Shown in pieces: positions 42,963 through 52,715 of a DNA stretch of 64,000 nt. Numbering within the stretch: position 1 is the stretch's first letter; each line of letters opens with the position of its first letter. Location of the stretch: the NCBI GenBank assembly GCA_964646605.1, contig CAZYEX010000038.1, positions 1 to 64,000 of the forward strand, given 5' to 3'. A model generated the notes under the pieces. That model was not told the origin of the DNA. It ran no database searches and was given only the letters and a program-made list of their open reading frames with translations. Made by a program: the position numbers and the translations under genes. This stretch comes from SBAX01 sp964646605. GTDB lineage: Bacteria > Planctomycetota > Phycisphaerae > UBA1845.

Positions 42963-43527
42963 ATCTGGACGATGGACGACCTTGCGGCGGCGGGTGGGCG
43001 GCACCGTGCTGAGTTTGTCGCTGCTGGCGGTGTGCATGACGGGGTGCTCGACCTACAAGGTTGAAATCCGTTGCGGCCCGAAGATCAATACAGGGGGTGA
43101 CGCCAACGCACCTGGGCGTTTGCTGCAGATCGACGTGATCGCGCTGAGTGAAAGCGACCTCCACCGCATCGCGGGGGCGGTCAATAAGACCTATAACCCG
43201 GATCATCAGAGCGCATCAAACATCATCACGGCGGACGATTATTTCAAGCGCGGGCTCGACAAGATCGTCGCCCGTGAGGTCAAGAAGGAAGCCATTGCGT
43301 CGGTCAATCTCCCCAACGGGGTCACGGAGACGCTCGCGGTCAGGCACGGTTGGGGCGTCGGAAAACACTCCGGGGTTCTGGTTTTGGCTGATTTCCTACC
43401 TAGCAAACCGACGGGTGGGGTGGGCTCCCCGACCGTGGTCAGCGGCAGCTCGTTGTGGTGGCCCACGCGCTGGACGGGGCACCACCGCGTGGTGAAGGTC
43501 GAAGAGACGGATATTCGCTGGGAATAG
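42937..43527 (+). CDS. tssJ: Outer-membrane lipoprotein, probable TssJ
   Basis: Encodes 196 residues; GGAG 6 bases ahead of the ATG. After a basic N-terminus the signal ends in the lipobox VCMTGC (cysteine 37). The mature part follows the TssJ scheme of a small beta-sandwich: NAPGRLLQIDVIALS for the first strands, a middle loop, then DDYFKRGLDKIVAREV, NLPNGVTETLAV, and the closing KHSGVLVLADF. TssJ sits in the outer membrane and binds the C-terminal domain of TssM. The order tssJ-tssK-tssL-tssM, the usual one, supports it. It overlaps the coiled-coil gene by 26 bases. Sequence identity to well-known TssJ is low, so family membership rests partly on position. Confidence 0.75.
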   Translation: MTRIMRKSESGRWTTLRRRVGGTVLSLSLLAVCMTGCSTYKVEIRCGPKINTGGDANAPGRLLQIDVIALSESDLHRIAGAVNKTYNPDHQSASNIITADDYFKRGLDKIVAREVKKEAIASVNLPNGVTETLAVRHGWGVGKHSGVLVLADFLPSKPTGGVGSPTVVSGSSLWWPTRWTGHHRVVKVEETDIRWE

Positions 43528-43543
43528 AAAGGGAGCCGCATCT

Positions 43544-44947
43544 ATGCCCAACTGGCGCGAGCCGCATTGGTCGGAGGGGATGTTGCTGGTGCCTCAGCAC
43601 CTGCAAGCGTCGCATCGCTATTGGGATTCGATGCTGGGCGCCGCCTGGAGCGGCGGCTCGCCGTTCTCGTGGGGGTTTGAGGAGCTGGTTCTCTCCGAAG
43701 CGCAGATCAAAGAGGGCGTGGTTTCGGTCGAGCGCTGTCGCCTGCGAACTCCTCAGGGCACGTGGGTGGTGGTGCCGGAGAATACCAGCGTCGCCGCCCG
43801 TCCGATCACGGACTGGCTCACCAAATTTCCGGACGGCGTGGTCGCGTATCTGGCCGTCCCGCGGCTGCACGAGGTTCGTCCCAACGCGGCGTATGCGCTT
43901 TCCGCGGATGGACCGGTCACCCGATACCTCGTCGAACCGATGGAACTTCGGGACGAGAACACGGGCGACAACGCCCAACAAATCGAGGTTCACTCGATGA
44001 CCGGGCGTTTGCTGTTCGCCGAGGAAAGCCAGCTCCCCGGATATGAGTCCATCCCGTTGGTACGGGTGCATCTGTCCGGTGAAGAAGGGGGCGTTCCACG
44101 GCGCGACGAGAGCTTCGTGCCGCCCTTGATGCGGATGGGCGCCTGGCCGGACTTGCGGCGAATGGTGGCGGAGGTGATTCACGAGGCCGGAGCCCGTAAC
44201 CGCGAGCTCGCCGCCGAGACCGTCCGCGGCGAAATGACCTTCCGTTCCGGCGTCGAAGAACATACGGAACGTTTGCTGATGCTCCACGTGTTGAATGAAT
44301 CCTTGGCCGTCCTGCGCCAGATGGTCGCCATCGAGGACGTTCGACCGTGGGTGGCGTATTGGGAACTCTGCCGCCTGGCGGGCAAGCTCTCCATCTTCAA
44401 CGCCGACGAGCGAGTCAATCCGGACCGATCGGTTCGTGAATACGCGCCCTACGACCACTACGATCTGGGCGGCAATTTCGGCACGTTGTGCGCTCACATC
44501 CGCGAGCTCTTGCAAGCCTTCAGCGTGGGGACGGTGCGGTGGCGGGATTTCGAGCCCCGCGGCGAGGGCGAGGGTTCGCAGGTCAAACTGGAAGAAGATT
44601 GGATGGGGGCGCGACGGGAGATGTTCGTCGGGGTTCACTGCAGCTCCCTCGACGAAAACCAGCTTGATACGACGCTCAAACGATTGGATTGGAAGATCGC
44701 CTCCTCGGACGAAGTGGACTGGCTGTACAAGGCGGGAATGCCCGGACTGCGCCTGCAACCGGTACGCGGAGTGGGCATGCTTCCCTCCAACCCGGAGATC
44801 AAATACTATCGCGTACATCGGGACACGGAGCGCTGGCCGAAGGTGGAAACGACCAAGGTCCTGGCCATGCGCTGCGGGCCGGGAGCGCAGGTGAAACTCC
44901 AAGAGCTGCAAGTCCGCTTTCGTCTATACGTGGTGTTAAAGAAATGA
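43544..44947 (+). CDS. tssK: T6SS baseplate protein TssK
   Basis: Encodes 467 residues (family usually about 445). The N-terminal motif of the family is clear: PHWSEGMLLVPQHLQASHRYWD. TssK forms trimers that link the baseplate (TssEFG) to the membrane complex (TssL and TssM). A mid-protein block EEHTERLLMLHVLNESLAVLR and the C-terminal LRLQPVRGVGMLPSNPEIKYY-like receptor-binding part are also as expected. Cytoplasmic, no membrane segment. GGGAG lies 9 bases ahead of the ATG. The stop codon overlaps the tssL start in ATGA, so the two are translationally coupled. Confidence 0.95.
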   Translation: MPNWREPHWSEGMLLVPQHLQASHRYWDSMLGAAWSGGSPFSWGFEELVLSEAQIKEGVVSVERCRLRTPQGTWVVVPENTSVAARPITDWLTKFPDGVVAYLAVPRLHEVRPNAAYALSADGPVTRYLVEPMELRDENTGDNAQQIEVHSMTGRLLFAEESQLPGYESIPLVRVHLSGEEGGVPRRDESFVPPLMRMGAWPDLRRMVAEVIHEAGARNRELAAETVRGEMTFRSGVEEHTERLLMLHVLNESLAVLRQMVAIEDVRPWVAYWELCRLAGKLSIFNADERVNPDRSVREYAPYDHYDLGGNFGTLCAHIRELLQAFSVGTVRWRDFEPRGEGEGSQVKLEEDWMGARREMFVGVHCSSLDENQLDTTLKRLDWKIASSDEVDWLYKAGMPGLRLQPVRGVGMLPSNPEIKYYRVHRDTERWPKVETTKVLAMRCGPGAQVKLQELQVRFRLYVVLKK

Positions 44948-45636
44948 GTCCCGTGCGCCTCGCCGAACTGGTCAGTCCTGTCTTTCTCTTCGTCGCCGCC
45001 TTGCGACGCAAGATTCACCGTGGCCTACCGGTTTCGCCGGGCGACGTTCGGCGGGAGATTCTGCGCATTTTCGACACGATTGAGGCGCGGGCGTCGGAAA
45101 AGGCGCTCAGTGACCGCTGGAACCGGGCCAAGATCGCACTGACCTACCTGGTCGACGAGATCGCCATCATGGAAAAGTGGCCCGGCGACCGCGAATGGGA
45201 GGCCAATCCGCTGGAGATCGAGTACCTCCGCCACAACGAACGAATGCGCGCGGAATGGTTCTATGACCAGGAGTACAAGCACGCCATCGAGACCGGCGAT
45301 TCCGAACTGATGGAGGTGATTTATCTTTGCCTCTGTCTCGGTTTCGAGGGGAAATACCGCGGGCAGGCGGTGCAACTAAGGCAACATGCGGACAACCTCT
45401 TCGCCCGCCTCCCGGTACGGCACCGCGAACCGAACCAAGACCAGCTTTTTCCAGATTGCTACTACGTGGACCGCGTGTCCAACGATCCGAAGGCCCCCAT
45501 GCGGATCGCCACGGTGGCGGCGATCTTCCTGGGCATCATCCTCTGCTACGTGTTCGTCACCCGCTGGGGATACGATCGGTTTCTGAACAAGTTGAACGAG
45601 TGCGTGGCGACCTTGGAGAAGGGCGTCGGAGGTTAG
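44944..45636 (+). CDS. tssL: T6SS inner-membrane protein TssL (DotU/IcmH type)
   Basis: Encodes 230 residues, starting in a 4-base overlap with tssK. The cytoplasmic domain shows the DotU pattern (ILRIFDTIEARASEK, ALTYLVDEIAIMEKW, LEIEYLRHNERMRAEWFYDQ, YLCLCLGFEGKYRG); one C-terminal membrane segment (IATVAAIFLGIILCYVFVTRW) anchors it. About 25 residues follow in the periplasm, so it has no peptidoglycan-binding (OmpA-like) extension. TssL dimerises and, with TssM and TssJ, builds the envelope-spanning complex that docks the baseplate. Confidence 0.95.
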   Translation: MSPVRLAELVSPVFLFVAALRRKIHRGLPVSPGDVRREILRIFDTIEARASEKALSDRWNRAKIALTYLVDEIAIMEKWPGDREWEANPLEIEYLRHNERMRAEWFYDQEYKHAIETGDSELMEVIYLCLCLGFEGKYRGQAVQLRQHADNLFARLPVRHREPNQDQLFPDCYYVDRVSNDPKAPMRIATVAAIFLGIILCYVFVTRWGYDRFLNKLNECVATLEKGVGG

Positions 45637-45666
45637 GGCGGGGGCGCGGCGCGGACGGATTGGACG

Positions 45667-48600
45667 ATGCTCAACGTCTCACGATACCTAAAGAAGCCGA
45701 AAATCGACCCCGCGAAAGTGGCGACGACGGTGGGGGCTCCTGCCGGAGTTGCCGGGGCCGTCACGCTGTTCCTGGGGCAATCGGCGGGCATGGTGGCGCT
45801 ATGGTGCGTGATCGGCATCATGGTGCTCACCTTCCTGGTCCGCCGTTTGGTCCGTTGGATTGGTCGCGCTCGCGGGGGGGTACTCGAGACGCTCCTGGAT
45901 TCGGAGCACCGAAAGGCCGTTGAAAGCTCCGGGGCCGAGGAACGGGTCAAGCTTCAAGACCTGCGCGAACGGTTTCAATTCGCGGTCAAGGAGCTGAAAC
46001 GCGCCGGCAAGACTATCTACGAACTTCCCTGGCTGCTGCTCATCGGCGAATCGCAGAGCGGAAAGTCGATGACCCTGCGCGGGTCCGACCTCCATTTCCC
46101 GGTGGGGACGGATCGGCTCTCGGGATTGGGCGGGACCAAGAACTGCGATTGGTGGTTCACCAACGAGGCCGTCATTCTGGACACCGCCGGTCGGTTCACC
46201 TTCCAACAGGAGGGCACCAGCGATCGACAGGAATGGGAGGGGTTCCTACAGCAGCTCGCCCGCAGGCGGCGGTTGTGCCCGATCAACGGCGTTCTGGTGG
46301 TCATCCCGGTGGATCGACTGTTGAATGATCCCCCGGAATTACGCAAGGACAAGGCCAAGAACATCCTCGGACGATTGAATCAAGTGCAGCGTACGATGGG
46401 GGTCCAATTCCCGGTGTTCGTGCTGATCACCAAGTGCGACCTGGTGCTGGGGTTCAGCGAGACGTTCCGGGAATTCGGCAATGTCCAGGCGGCGCAAATG
46501 GTGGGATGGTCCAACCGCGCCCCCTTCGATCAGCGCTACGAGCCCGAGCAGTTCACGCAGGACTTCGACGTCATCGCCAAACGGCTCAGCGAAAACCGGC
46601 TGGAGGCGTTGCGCCGTATCCCGTCGCTCGAGGAGCGGGGACTGCTCTATGCGTTTCCGGAGGAGTTCCGGGCCCTGGGACCGCCGCTGCAGCAATACCT
46701 GAGCGTCATCTTCGCGCCCGACATTTACCATGATTCGCTTTTCTTCCGGGGCGTCTATTTCACCAGCGGAATTCAAGAGGGCATCCCCATCGCCCGGATC
46801 GCCTCGGAGTTCTTGGGAGGAGGTCGGACGGTCACGTCGGCGTCCAAAGAGTTTGACCCGCTCGGGAAACTGTTCCCACCGCGACCTTTCTTCTGTGCGG
46901 ACGTCTATAAGGCCAAGGCGTTGCGGGAAACGCGGATGGTTTTCCGTTCTTCCCGAGACATCAAGAAAGGGAAGCGGCGCAGGCTCTTTACGTATGTCGG
47001 CGGCGGGTCCCTGGCCGGAGTTCTGGCGGTGTTTGCCGTCTTCGGGGCCATTCAGATCGGTAGGCTCATCGAGGACCCGCGAAACCACGTGGGGCTGGCG
47101 TGCCTCAATCTGGGCTCGACCGATGCGGCGAGCGACTTCAAAGGGCCGAGCGACCCCCAACAGTTGCTGCCCTTGTTGAAAAGCGACGGCGACAAACTCT
47201 CCGCGTCGAGCCGCTGGCAGCGCTGGGCGTTGCTCTTCAAGGATACGACGCAGGTTGCCCAGAACGTAAAAAAAGTGCGCGATCATCTCTACTTCCGCAG
47301 CATCCTGCGTCCGAAAGTCGAACAACTGGAGGGTTTGTTGTCGAGCCGATGGCCCGCGGAGTCGCAGAGCGCCTTCGAGGAAAGCCTGACGGAATACGTT
47401 CGCTGGTACGCGGGTGCGCCGGCGAACCCATCCGCCGTGGACGTCACCCGCCTTCTGGCCCCGGTCTGCTCCGCGGACAGCGCTTGTTCCGACCTCGCCG
47501 CGGTCTATGCCACCGCCCACGAAGACAGGCTGGCGGCGCGCCGTCGAGGGGCGCTTGGGGGCGGCGCCGCGGAATCAAGCTCGAGGCTACAACCGATGCT
47601 CCTGGCGGCGGAGAACGCGTTCGCGCTGCGCTACGCCGGCGAGAAAAGCGAGACCCTGGGACCGTGGGTGGACCTCTTCGGCCTCTGCGACGCGGTTGCC
47701 AAACGGCATCAGGAGTTGTTGGGATTGGAGCCGCAAATCGCCAAAGTCGACACCTTGACCGACTACGATGCGGCGCTGAGGGAATGGAGGGATGCGTACC
47801 AGCGGTTCCCCTTTGACCATGAGAAACCGAGCTTCGAACCGGCATATTCCCGGATTGTCGCCATTCTCTCCGAGTTGGGGTCGGATGCGAAACCAAAGGA
47901 CGGCGAAAAGCAGACCAAGTGCGGGCTGGTGCTCCCTGAGTTCGACGTGGTCCGCAAGCCCTGGGTCGAGTTCTTTGGCGAGAGTGCAGGGTCGTCGTCA
48001 TCCGAGAGCTTGCACCAGTTGGCGGCAAACACCGGCGTCTTGGAGGACGACGAACGGACTCGCCTCCAAACCCTCGCCGCCGGAGTAACCGCCCGATTGG
48101 ACGCAGTGGCGAAGCAAATCATTGAAGAAAAGATCAAGCGCGGTTGCGAAAGACAGGCGACCATCGTCCAAGGCACGAAAGTCAGCGACCAGTTTGCATT
48201 GACTCACAAGGCGTTGAAGAAACTGGACGACGAGCTTCCCGAGACCAGAACCGCAAAGTTGCCGGCCCATTTCCTCGATTGGCCCGACGCCGTCTGCCCG
48301 AAAAGTACGGAGGGCAGCTCCGAAACCGGCCTCGCCACCGCCAAGTCGGACAAGCCTACGAAGAACGCCCCGTCGCCGGCTCCCAATCCGGGGGGGCCAC
48401 TGGCTGCCGACCCCGCCCTTTCGAAGGAGTTGGATGCCCTCGCGGCCGCCGTCCACAAGACCGCCCGGCGACACACGGCATACGTCGAACTCAACACCGC
48501 GTGCGACCGCTTGAATCCCAACCAGCCGTTGGAACACCTGCTTCCCGAATGGGACGTCGAAGTTCCCAAGGACGTTTGCGGTTGGGACGGAATGCGGACG

Positions 48601-50325
48601 TGGTTGACCGGAACCGTCTTGCGGAAAACTCGTAATGCCGCGGCGGAACTGGAACAAGGGCTGCAGCGGGGCGAGTGCCGACCGCTTCAATCCACGCAGG
48701 GGCTGGACGAACGACTCCGCAAGAATCTGATCGCCAGTTTCGACGGGTACGCCCAACGATACTTTCGAACGTGGAACGAAATGTATGGCCGGGGCGGCCT
48801 TGACGGCTATGAAGAGCTTACGTCGGTCGTTCAAACCTGGAAGGACTACTACGCGGCGTTGCTGACCACCAAGGTGGACAAACGCGTCCTCGCCGAATCG
48901 ATCAGGGCGCAGGCGGAAAAACAGCTTTCAACCTTCGTGCAAAGCGTCCTATCCGTCGAGGTCGGTGATCCCGAGTCCACGCTCGAGACCATCGGGTCCC
49001 TGAACGACACCATCAACCACGCCCGCGAAGTCGCGGAGGGCGAAGAGCGTGACAGCCGGTTCTTCGATCTGCACTACAAGTACGAGCAATGGAAGACTGC
49101 CCCGCCCGGCCGAGACAAAACCGGAACCGCACCCTCGTCCGAGGGCGAGAAACGGGGTCTCCTACACGTCGAAGCGGGGCAGGCGTTTCATGCCTTCCGA
49201 CTCAGCGTAGCAGCACTCAAGACGGACCTGCTGGAGAGCGAGCGTGTGGAGAACCTCAATGATCTCGACGACGGGAGACTGTGGAAGCTGACCGAGGCTT
49301 TCCCCCAAGAACGCATACTCCAACAGCTTTGGAGAATTTCGTTGCGCGGCCGAGAGCTTGCGAATCGAAAGATTGACACCGAGCTTTTCGACCGGTTGTC
49401 GGTCTTCTGGCAGAAGAATTCCGGGGCCATCGCCGTCAGACTTTTTGATGTTTTTCCATTCGCCTACGCGGACAAGCTCACGGCCGAGCCGCCGGAACTC
49501 TCCTACACGCAGTTCCGCAAGTTCCTTCTGGAAATGGTCGAGTTCGAGAAGCGTTACAATCAGATCGGATACGGGGAGCTGCCGCGGTTGTGCAAGGGGG
49601 CTCTTACCGACGGACGCACGGAATTCATGAACCGCAGTACCCAATGGCGGGAGTTCTTTTACGGTTCGGCGCGCGAGGGAAAGGATCCGGGCAGCCAGCG
49701 ATTGCAGAAGGGCGATCCACCGCTTCCGGTCTTTTTTCAGGTGCAGTCGCTACCCCCCTCGGGAGAGAAACAGGGGTTCACGGTTCGAGATTACACGCAC
49801 GCCGACGTCCGGATCGGGCGCACGCAGCCGGCGGCGGGGGTTGATCCCAAGGACTCACCTTTCCTGGCCTCATTCGCAAATGACCCGAGAGAACTGGCCA
49901 ATCGCGTTTGGCAGTTTCAACACCCCGGGGACGTCTCCTTGGTTTTGACAGGTCCGCGATCGCGGGGCATCGCGGGGGAACTGGACCTTCCGCCGACTTA
50001 CCCGGTGCCCGAAGTTGATCTGAAGGGGCGGCACTTTTCCGTCCCCATGTTCATTTACCGGTATTGTTCGGACAACAACCCGGCAGTGATTGCGATTGGC
50101 ACTCCGGGGGCATTGAAACCGCGACAGGTTTGGCGATTCGAGGTCGAAATCCAGATCGTACCGGTTTCTGGACAACCCCGTGGGAAAACCTCTGGCGTGT
50201 TCGAGGTTCGTTTTGGCGCTTCCCTGCCGGGCGGGGAGGTGTCTTCGGATCAGCTGCCAGAGTTGATCGGATCGTTCAGTGGTCTTTCCTCGTCGGTGTG
50301 TAAGATCGACTATCGCGTGGAGTAG
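45667..50325 (+). CDS. tssM: T6SS inner-membrane protein TssM (IcmF type), enlarged
   Basis: Encodes 1552 residues, some 350 more than the usual about 1150-1200. Two membrane segments form an N-terminal hairpin (AGVAGAVTLFLGQSAGMVAL and WCVIGIMVLTFLVRRLV), followed by the cytoplasmic NTPase-like domain with Walker A GESQSGKS at about 127-134 and Walker B AVILDTAGRF, and NGVLVVIPVDRLL and FVLITKCDLVLGFSETF further on. A third segment lies near 437-460 (GGGSLAGVLAVFAVFGAIQIG). The long periplasmic part is helical and carries the extra length; the C-terminal beta-domain that meets TssJ is at the end (FEVRFGASLPG, then SSVCKIDYRV). TagF follows immediately. Confidence 0.95.
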   Translation: MLNVSRYLKKPKIDPAKVATTVGAPAGVAGAVTLFLGQSAGMVALWCVIGIMVLTFLVRRLVRWIGRARGGVLETLLDSEHRKAVESSGAEERVKLQDLRERFQFAVKELKRAGKTIYELPWLLLIGESQSGKSMTLRGSDLHFPVGTDRLSGLGGTKNCDWWFTNEAVILDTAGRFTFQQEGTSDRQEWEGFLQQLARRRRLCPINGVLVVIPVDRLLNDPPELRKDKAKNILGRLNQVQRTMGVQFPVFVLITKCDLVLGFSETFREFGNVQAAQMVGWSNRAPFDQRYEPEQFTQDFDVIAKRLSENRLEALRRIPSLEERGLLYAFPEEFRALGPPLQQYLSVIFAPDIYHDSLFFRGVYFTSGIQEGIPIARIASEFLGGGRTVTSASKEFDPLGKLFPPRPFFCADVYKAKALRETRMVFRSSRDIKKGKRRRLFTYVGGGSLAGVLAVFAVFGAIQIGRLIEDPRNHVGLACLNLGSTDAASDFKGPSDPQQLLPLLKSDGDKLSASSRWQRWALLFKDTTQVAQNVKKVRDHLYFRSILRPKVEQLEGLLSSRWPAESQSAFEESLTEYVRWYAGAPANPSAVDVTRLLAPVCSADSACSDLAAVYATAHEDRLAARRRGALGGGAAESSSRLQPMLLAAENAFALRYAGEKSETLGPWVDLFGLCDAVAKRHQELLGLEPQIAKVDTLTDYDAALREWRDAYQRFPFDHEKPSFEPAYSRIVAILSELGSDAKPKDGEKQTKCGLVLPEFDVVRKPWVEFFGESAGSSSSESLHQLAANTGVLEDDERTRLQTLAAGVTARLDAVAKQIIEEKIKRGCERQATIVQGTKVSDQFALTHKALKKLDDELPETRTAKLPAHFLDWPDAVCPKSTEGSSETGLATAKSDKPTKNAPSPAPNPGGPLAADPALSKELDALAAAVHKTARRHTAYVELNTACDRLNPNQPLEHLLPEWDVEVPKDVCGWDGMRTWLTGTVLRKTRNAAAELEQGLQRGECRPLQSTQGLDERLRKNLIASFDGYAQRYFRTWNEMYGRGGLDGYEELTSVVQTWKDYYAALLTTKVDKRVLAESIRAQAEKQLSTFVQSVLSVEVGDPESTLETIGSLNDTINHAREVAEGEERDSRFFDLHYKYEQWKTAPPGRDKTGTAPSSEGEKRGLLHVEAGQAFHAFRLSVAALKTDLLESERVENLNDLDDGRLWKLTEAFPQERILQQLWRISLRGRELANRKIDTELFDRLSVFWQKNSGAIAVRLFDVFPFAYADKLTAEPPELSYTQFRKFLLEMVEFEKRYNQIGYGELPRLCKGALTDGRTEFMNRSTQWREFFYGSAREGKDPGSQRLQKGDPPLPVFFQVQSLPPSGEKQGFTVRDYTHADVRIGRTQPAAGVDPKDSPFLASFANDPRELANRVWQFQHPGDVSLVLTGPRSRGIAGELDLPPTYPVPEVDLKGRHFSVPMFIYRYCSDNNPAVIAIGTPGALKPRQVWRFEVEIQIVPVSGQPRGKTSGVFEVRFGASLPGGEVSSDQLPELIGSFSGLSSSVCKIDYRVE

Positions 50326-50329
50326 CACT

Positions 50330-51376
50330 TTGGGTTTGCGGGATCGGATCAGCGACTACGGGGCCAAGCTGCTGTCCAGCGCGTTTTCGTCGCGGGCGGC
50401 GCAGCAGACGCCGCTGCGCGCCTACGGGAAGCTCCCCGTGGACCGCGAGTTTCTGCGTGTCCGCTGCGACGACCTCCCCGCGGCGCGCGACTATTGCACC
50501 TGGTTGGATCAAGGGTTCGACGAACTACAGCGCTCGGGAAGCCGGGACGGGGCCCGTTTGCGCCGCCACTGGGTGCTCCAAACCGGCGACCACGGCCGGA
50601 CGTGGCTGCTCGGCGGAATCTGGGACAGCGCCGATCAGCCCAGCGAACAGGGACATCAACGAGCCTACCCGTTCACTCTCTTTGGGGTCTTTCGAGCGCC
50701 TTCGCGCTTGCACGAACTCGCCTCCGAGGTCGGGGGCTGGGCCGACGTATGGCGGCAGTGCGAGCACCATTTTCAGCGTCTTTCCGCCGCCCGCGACCGT
50801 TCGCAGTTTACGGACATGGCCCGCGGTCTGAGCCTCTCCCTTCGCCCGGAAACGAACGCTGCTCCCGGCGATCGAGCGACGGGCGTCGGCGCAACCACGC
50901 TCACCGACTGGATGGCCGGGGTCCCGGGGCTTGACGGTACCGTTGAGGCGTTGACCGCGAGCCTTCAACGTGACCTTCTGGACTTCCGAAAGAGCGCCGG
51001 TCGCGTCCCAGTCATTTGGCGATTGCCGGTCAACGTTAACATGGACATAATGGGGCAATTGGGAATATGGATGGCATGGCTGGACCGGAACCTCGGGCAG
51101 TGCGCAATCGAGCTAGCGCTCTACGTGCCGGCCGATACGACCGATGGGAAGGCGGCCGTGTCGGTATGTTTCCGACGCCCGCGGCCTGAAGACCTCGGTT
51201 GCCTGGCACTCGAAGCCGACTCCGAGGCTGCGAGCCGCAAACCTCGGGTAGGGCTTACTACAAACGGCGACCCGCCGTCCGGAGAAATTGTGGCGCTGCT
51301 GGCGATGAGCTCCGCCAAGGACCTAACCACCCTAGATGATTTATCCAAATTAACACTCACGCCTTCGCCAACATAG
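50330..51376 (+). CDS. tagF: T6SS-associated protein TagF
   Basis: Encodes 348 residues from a TTG start 4 bases after tssM, with GTGGAG 9 bases upstream; an earlier in-frame start would lie inside tssM. The N-terminal domain has the TagF pattern: AYGKLPVDREFLRVRCDDL followed by CTWLDQGFDELQRSGSRDG, and ILGGIWDSADQPSEQ-like text in the middle. The C-terminal half is longer than in the minimal family. TagF represses the Pseudomonas H1-T6SS post-translationally, in part by binding the forkhead protein Fha; no fha gene is present here. Whether it is a repressor here is therefore open. Confidence 0.8.
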   Translation: MGLRDRISDYGAKLLSSAFSSRAAQQTPLRAYGKLPVDREFLRVRCDDLPAARDYCTWLDQGFDELQRSGSRDGARLRRHWVLQTGDHGRTWLLGGIWDSADQPSEQGHQRAYPFTLFGVFRAPSRLHELASEVGGWADVWRQCEHHFQRLSAARDRSQFTDMARGLSLSLRPETNAAPGDRATGVGATTLTDWMAGVPGLDGTVEALTASLQRDLLDFRKSAGRVPVIWRLPVNVNMDIMGQLGIWMAWLDRNLGQCAIELALYVPADTTDGKAAVSVCFRRPRPEDLGCLALEADSEAASRKPRVGLTTNGDPPSGEIVALLAMSSAKDLTTLDDLSKLTLTPSPT

Positions 51377-51608
51377 GTTTCTTGAGCGCAACCGGGCAGC
51401 CCACCCGACTCGAGCCTGCGTCGCGACCCGTCCGGATCGGATTCAAAGCACGGTTTCCGCCGGGTAGGTGCGCGAGACGTGGACGTAAACGCTTGTCAGG
51501 CACGGACGAAACGGGGCTTGCATCCACGGCGAATGTTTCTAAAGTATGTAGTTGGAGTTCAGTTTCAATTGCTCCAGCTTCGGGTCCGCATCGCGCAGGG
51601 CGACGACG

Positions 51609-52697
51609 ATGGTTGTAGGTACAGAGGCACGAGATTTGCAGGATGTTCTCGCCGCATGTTCGGCGGCGTTGAACGGCCCTGCCGGCGCCGGTCGGGACCT
51701 CGCCAAGGAGAACATCGCATCCGACACCGCGGCCAGGCAGCGGCACGGGATTTTACAGGCCTTCCAGGACGGTCGAAACGCGGATTGGGGCCAGGTTTAC
51801 ACGTCGGGCGTCACCATCCTTCAATCGGAATCTAAGGACGCCCTGGCGCTATGGGCGGCTCTCGCACCGTTGCCGCACGTACGCGGGTTGGGGTTGGCGG
51901 GGGTCTTGGTTTCGCTACAGGCTTGTACGCAGTTCATCAAGGACCATTGGTCCAACATGTACCCGGCGCTGCCCGAGGGGATGGCGCTGCGGGTGTCGGT
52001 TTTCGGGCAGCTCGCCCGGCGGTGGGTCAGTTTTCTCAAACAGGCCAAGATCAGCCCGGCCGACGGGGCGGTGTTGACCGAACTCATCACTCGTCTCACG
52101 GAGTTTGCCGAAGTCCTGCGGGCCAACGTGCCGGCGGAGTCCCTCCCGCCGCAACTGAGCGAACTCTCGCAGATTCTTAACTCGTTTCTCCAAGCCGTCG
52201 TCGGCGACGCCAAGCCCAGCGAGGGCGGCGACGGAAACGCACCGGGGCGCGGATCCGGCGACGGGGCGAGCGCCGAGGCGACTGGGGGCCCGGGCACGGC
52301 GGATGACCTGTTCGAGGTCTATAGCCGAGCGCGGGCCGACGTGCGCGGTCATCCCGAGGCCGTCTTGCGGTCCTTTTCGCGGGTGATGGACGGGCAGCCC
52401 TCGCGGGCGCGGAAATTCCGGGCGCGTGTTTACATGGCGGAGTTATACTTGTTCGCGGGACATCCGGGGGTGGCCAAGCAAATGCTGACTTTCCTGGACG
52501 GCGAGGTGGGAACGATCAAACTGGAGGATTGGGAGCCGGAGCTTTGCGGGAAGCTCTGGGCGACGTTGTATGCGGCAATGGAAGAAGAGAAACGATCCGC
52601 CGAGGCCTCGAGCGACACGGAGCAAAAGCAGAAGGAACTGTTTGCCCGCATTTGCCGTGTGGACGCGAAGCAGGCGGTCGGGCTCAGGCCCGGTTAG
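51609..52697 (+). CDS. tssA: T6SS protein TssA
   Basis: Encodes 362 residues; the ATG at 51609 is favoured by AGGG about 9 bases upstream and because the next 30 residues are the usual start. The ImpA N-terminal domain is seen as DWGQVYTSGVTILQSESKD, LALWAALAPLPHVRGLGLAGVLV, and KDHWSNMYPALPEGM. A glycine/proline linker (GEGGDGNAPGRGSGDG region) separates it from a helical C-terminal domain. TssA starts sheath and tube polymerisation and stays at the distal end or the baseplate, according to subclass. It is followed by tssB after 18 bases. Confidence 0.9.
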   Translation: MVVGTEARDLQDVLAACSAALNGPAGAGRDLAKENIASDTAARQRHGILQAFQDGRNADWGQVYTSGVTILQSESKDALALWAALAPLPHVRGLGLAGVLVSLQACTQFIKDHWSNMYPALPEGMALRVSVFGQLARRWVSFLKQAKISPADGAVLTELITRLTEFAEVLRANVPAESLPPQLSELSQILNSFLQAVVGDAKPSEGGDGNAPGRGSGDGASAEATGGPGTADDLFEVYSRARADVRGHPEAVLRSFSRVMDGQPSRARKFRARVYMAELYLFAGHPGVAKQMLTFLDGEVGTIKLEDWEPELCGKLWATLYAAMEEEKRSAEASSDTEQKQKELFARICRVDAKQAVGLRPG

Positions 52698-52715
52698 ACA
52701 GGACGAGGAGCGGCC

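Noticed and set aside
41160..43037. Open frame of about 625 codons opposite the kinase-like and coiled-coil genes
   Set aside because: Arginine-rich translation with no recognisable domain; the plus-strand genes have ribosome binding sites and coupled junctions.
46339..47520. Open frame opposite tssM
   Set aside because: Lies fully within the clear TssM coding region and resembles nothing.
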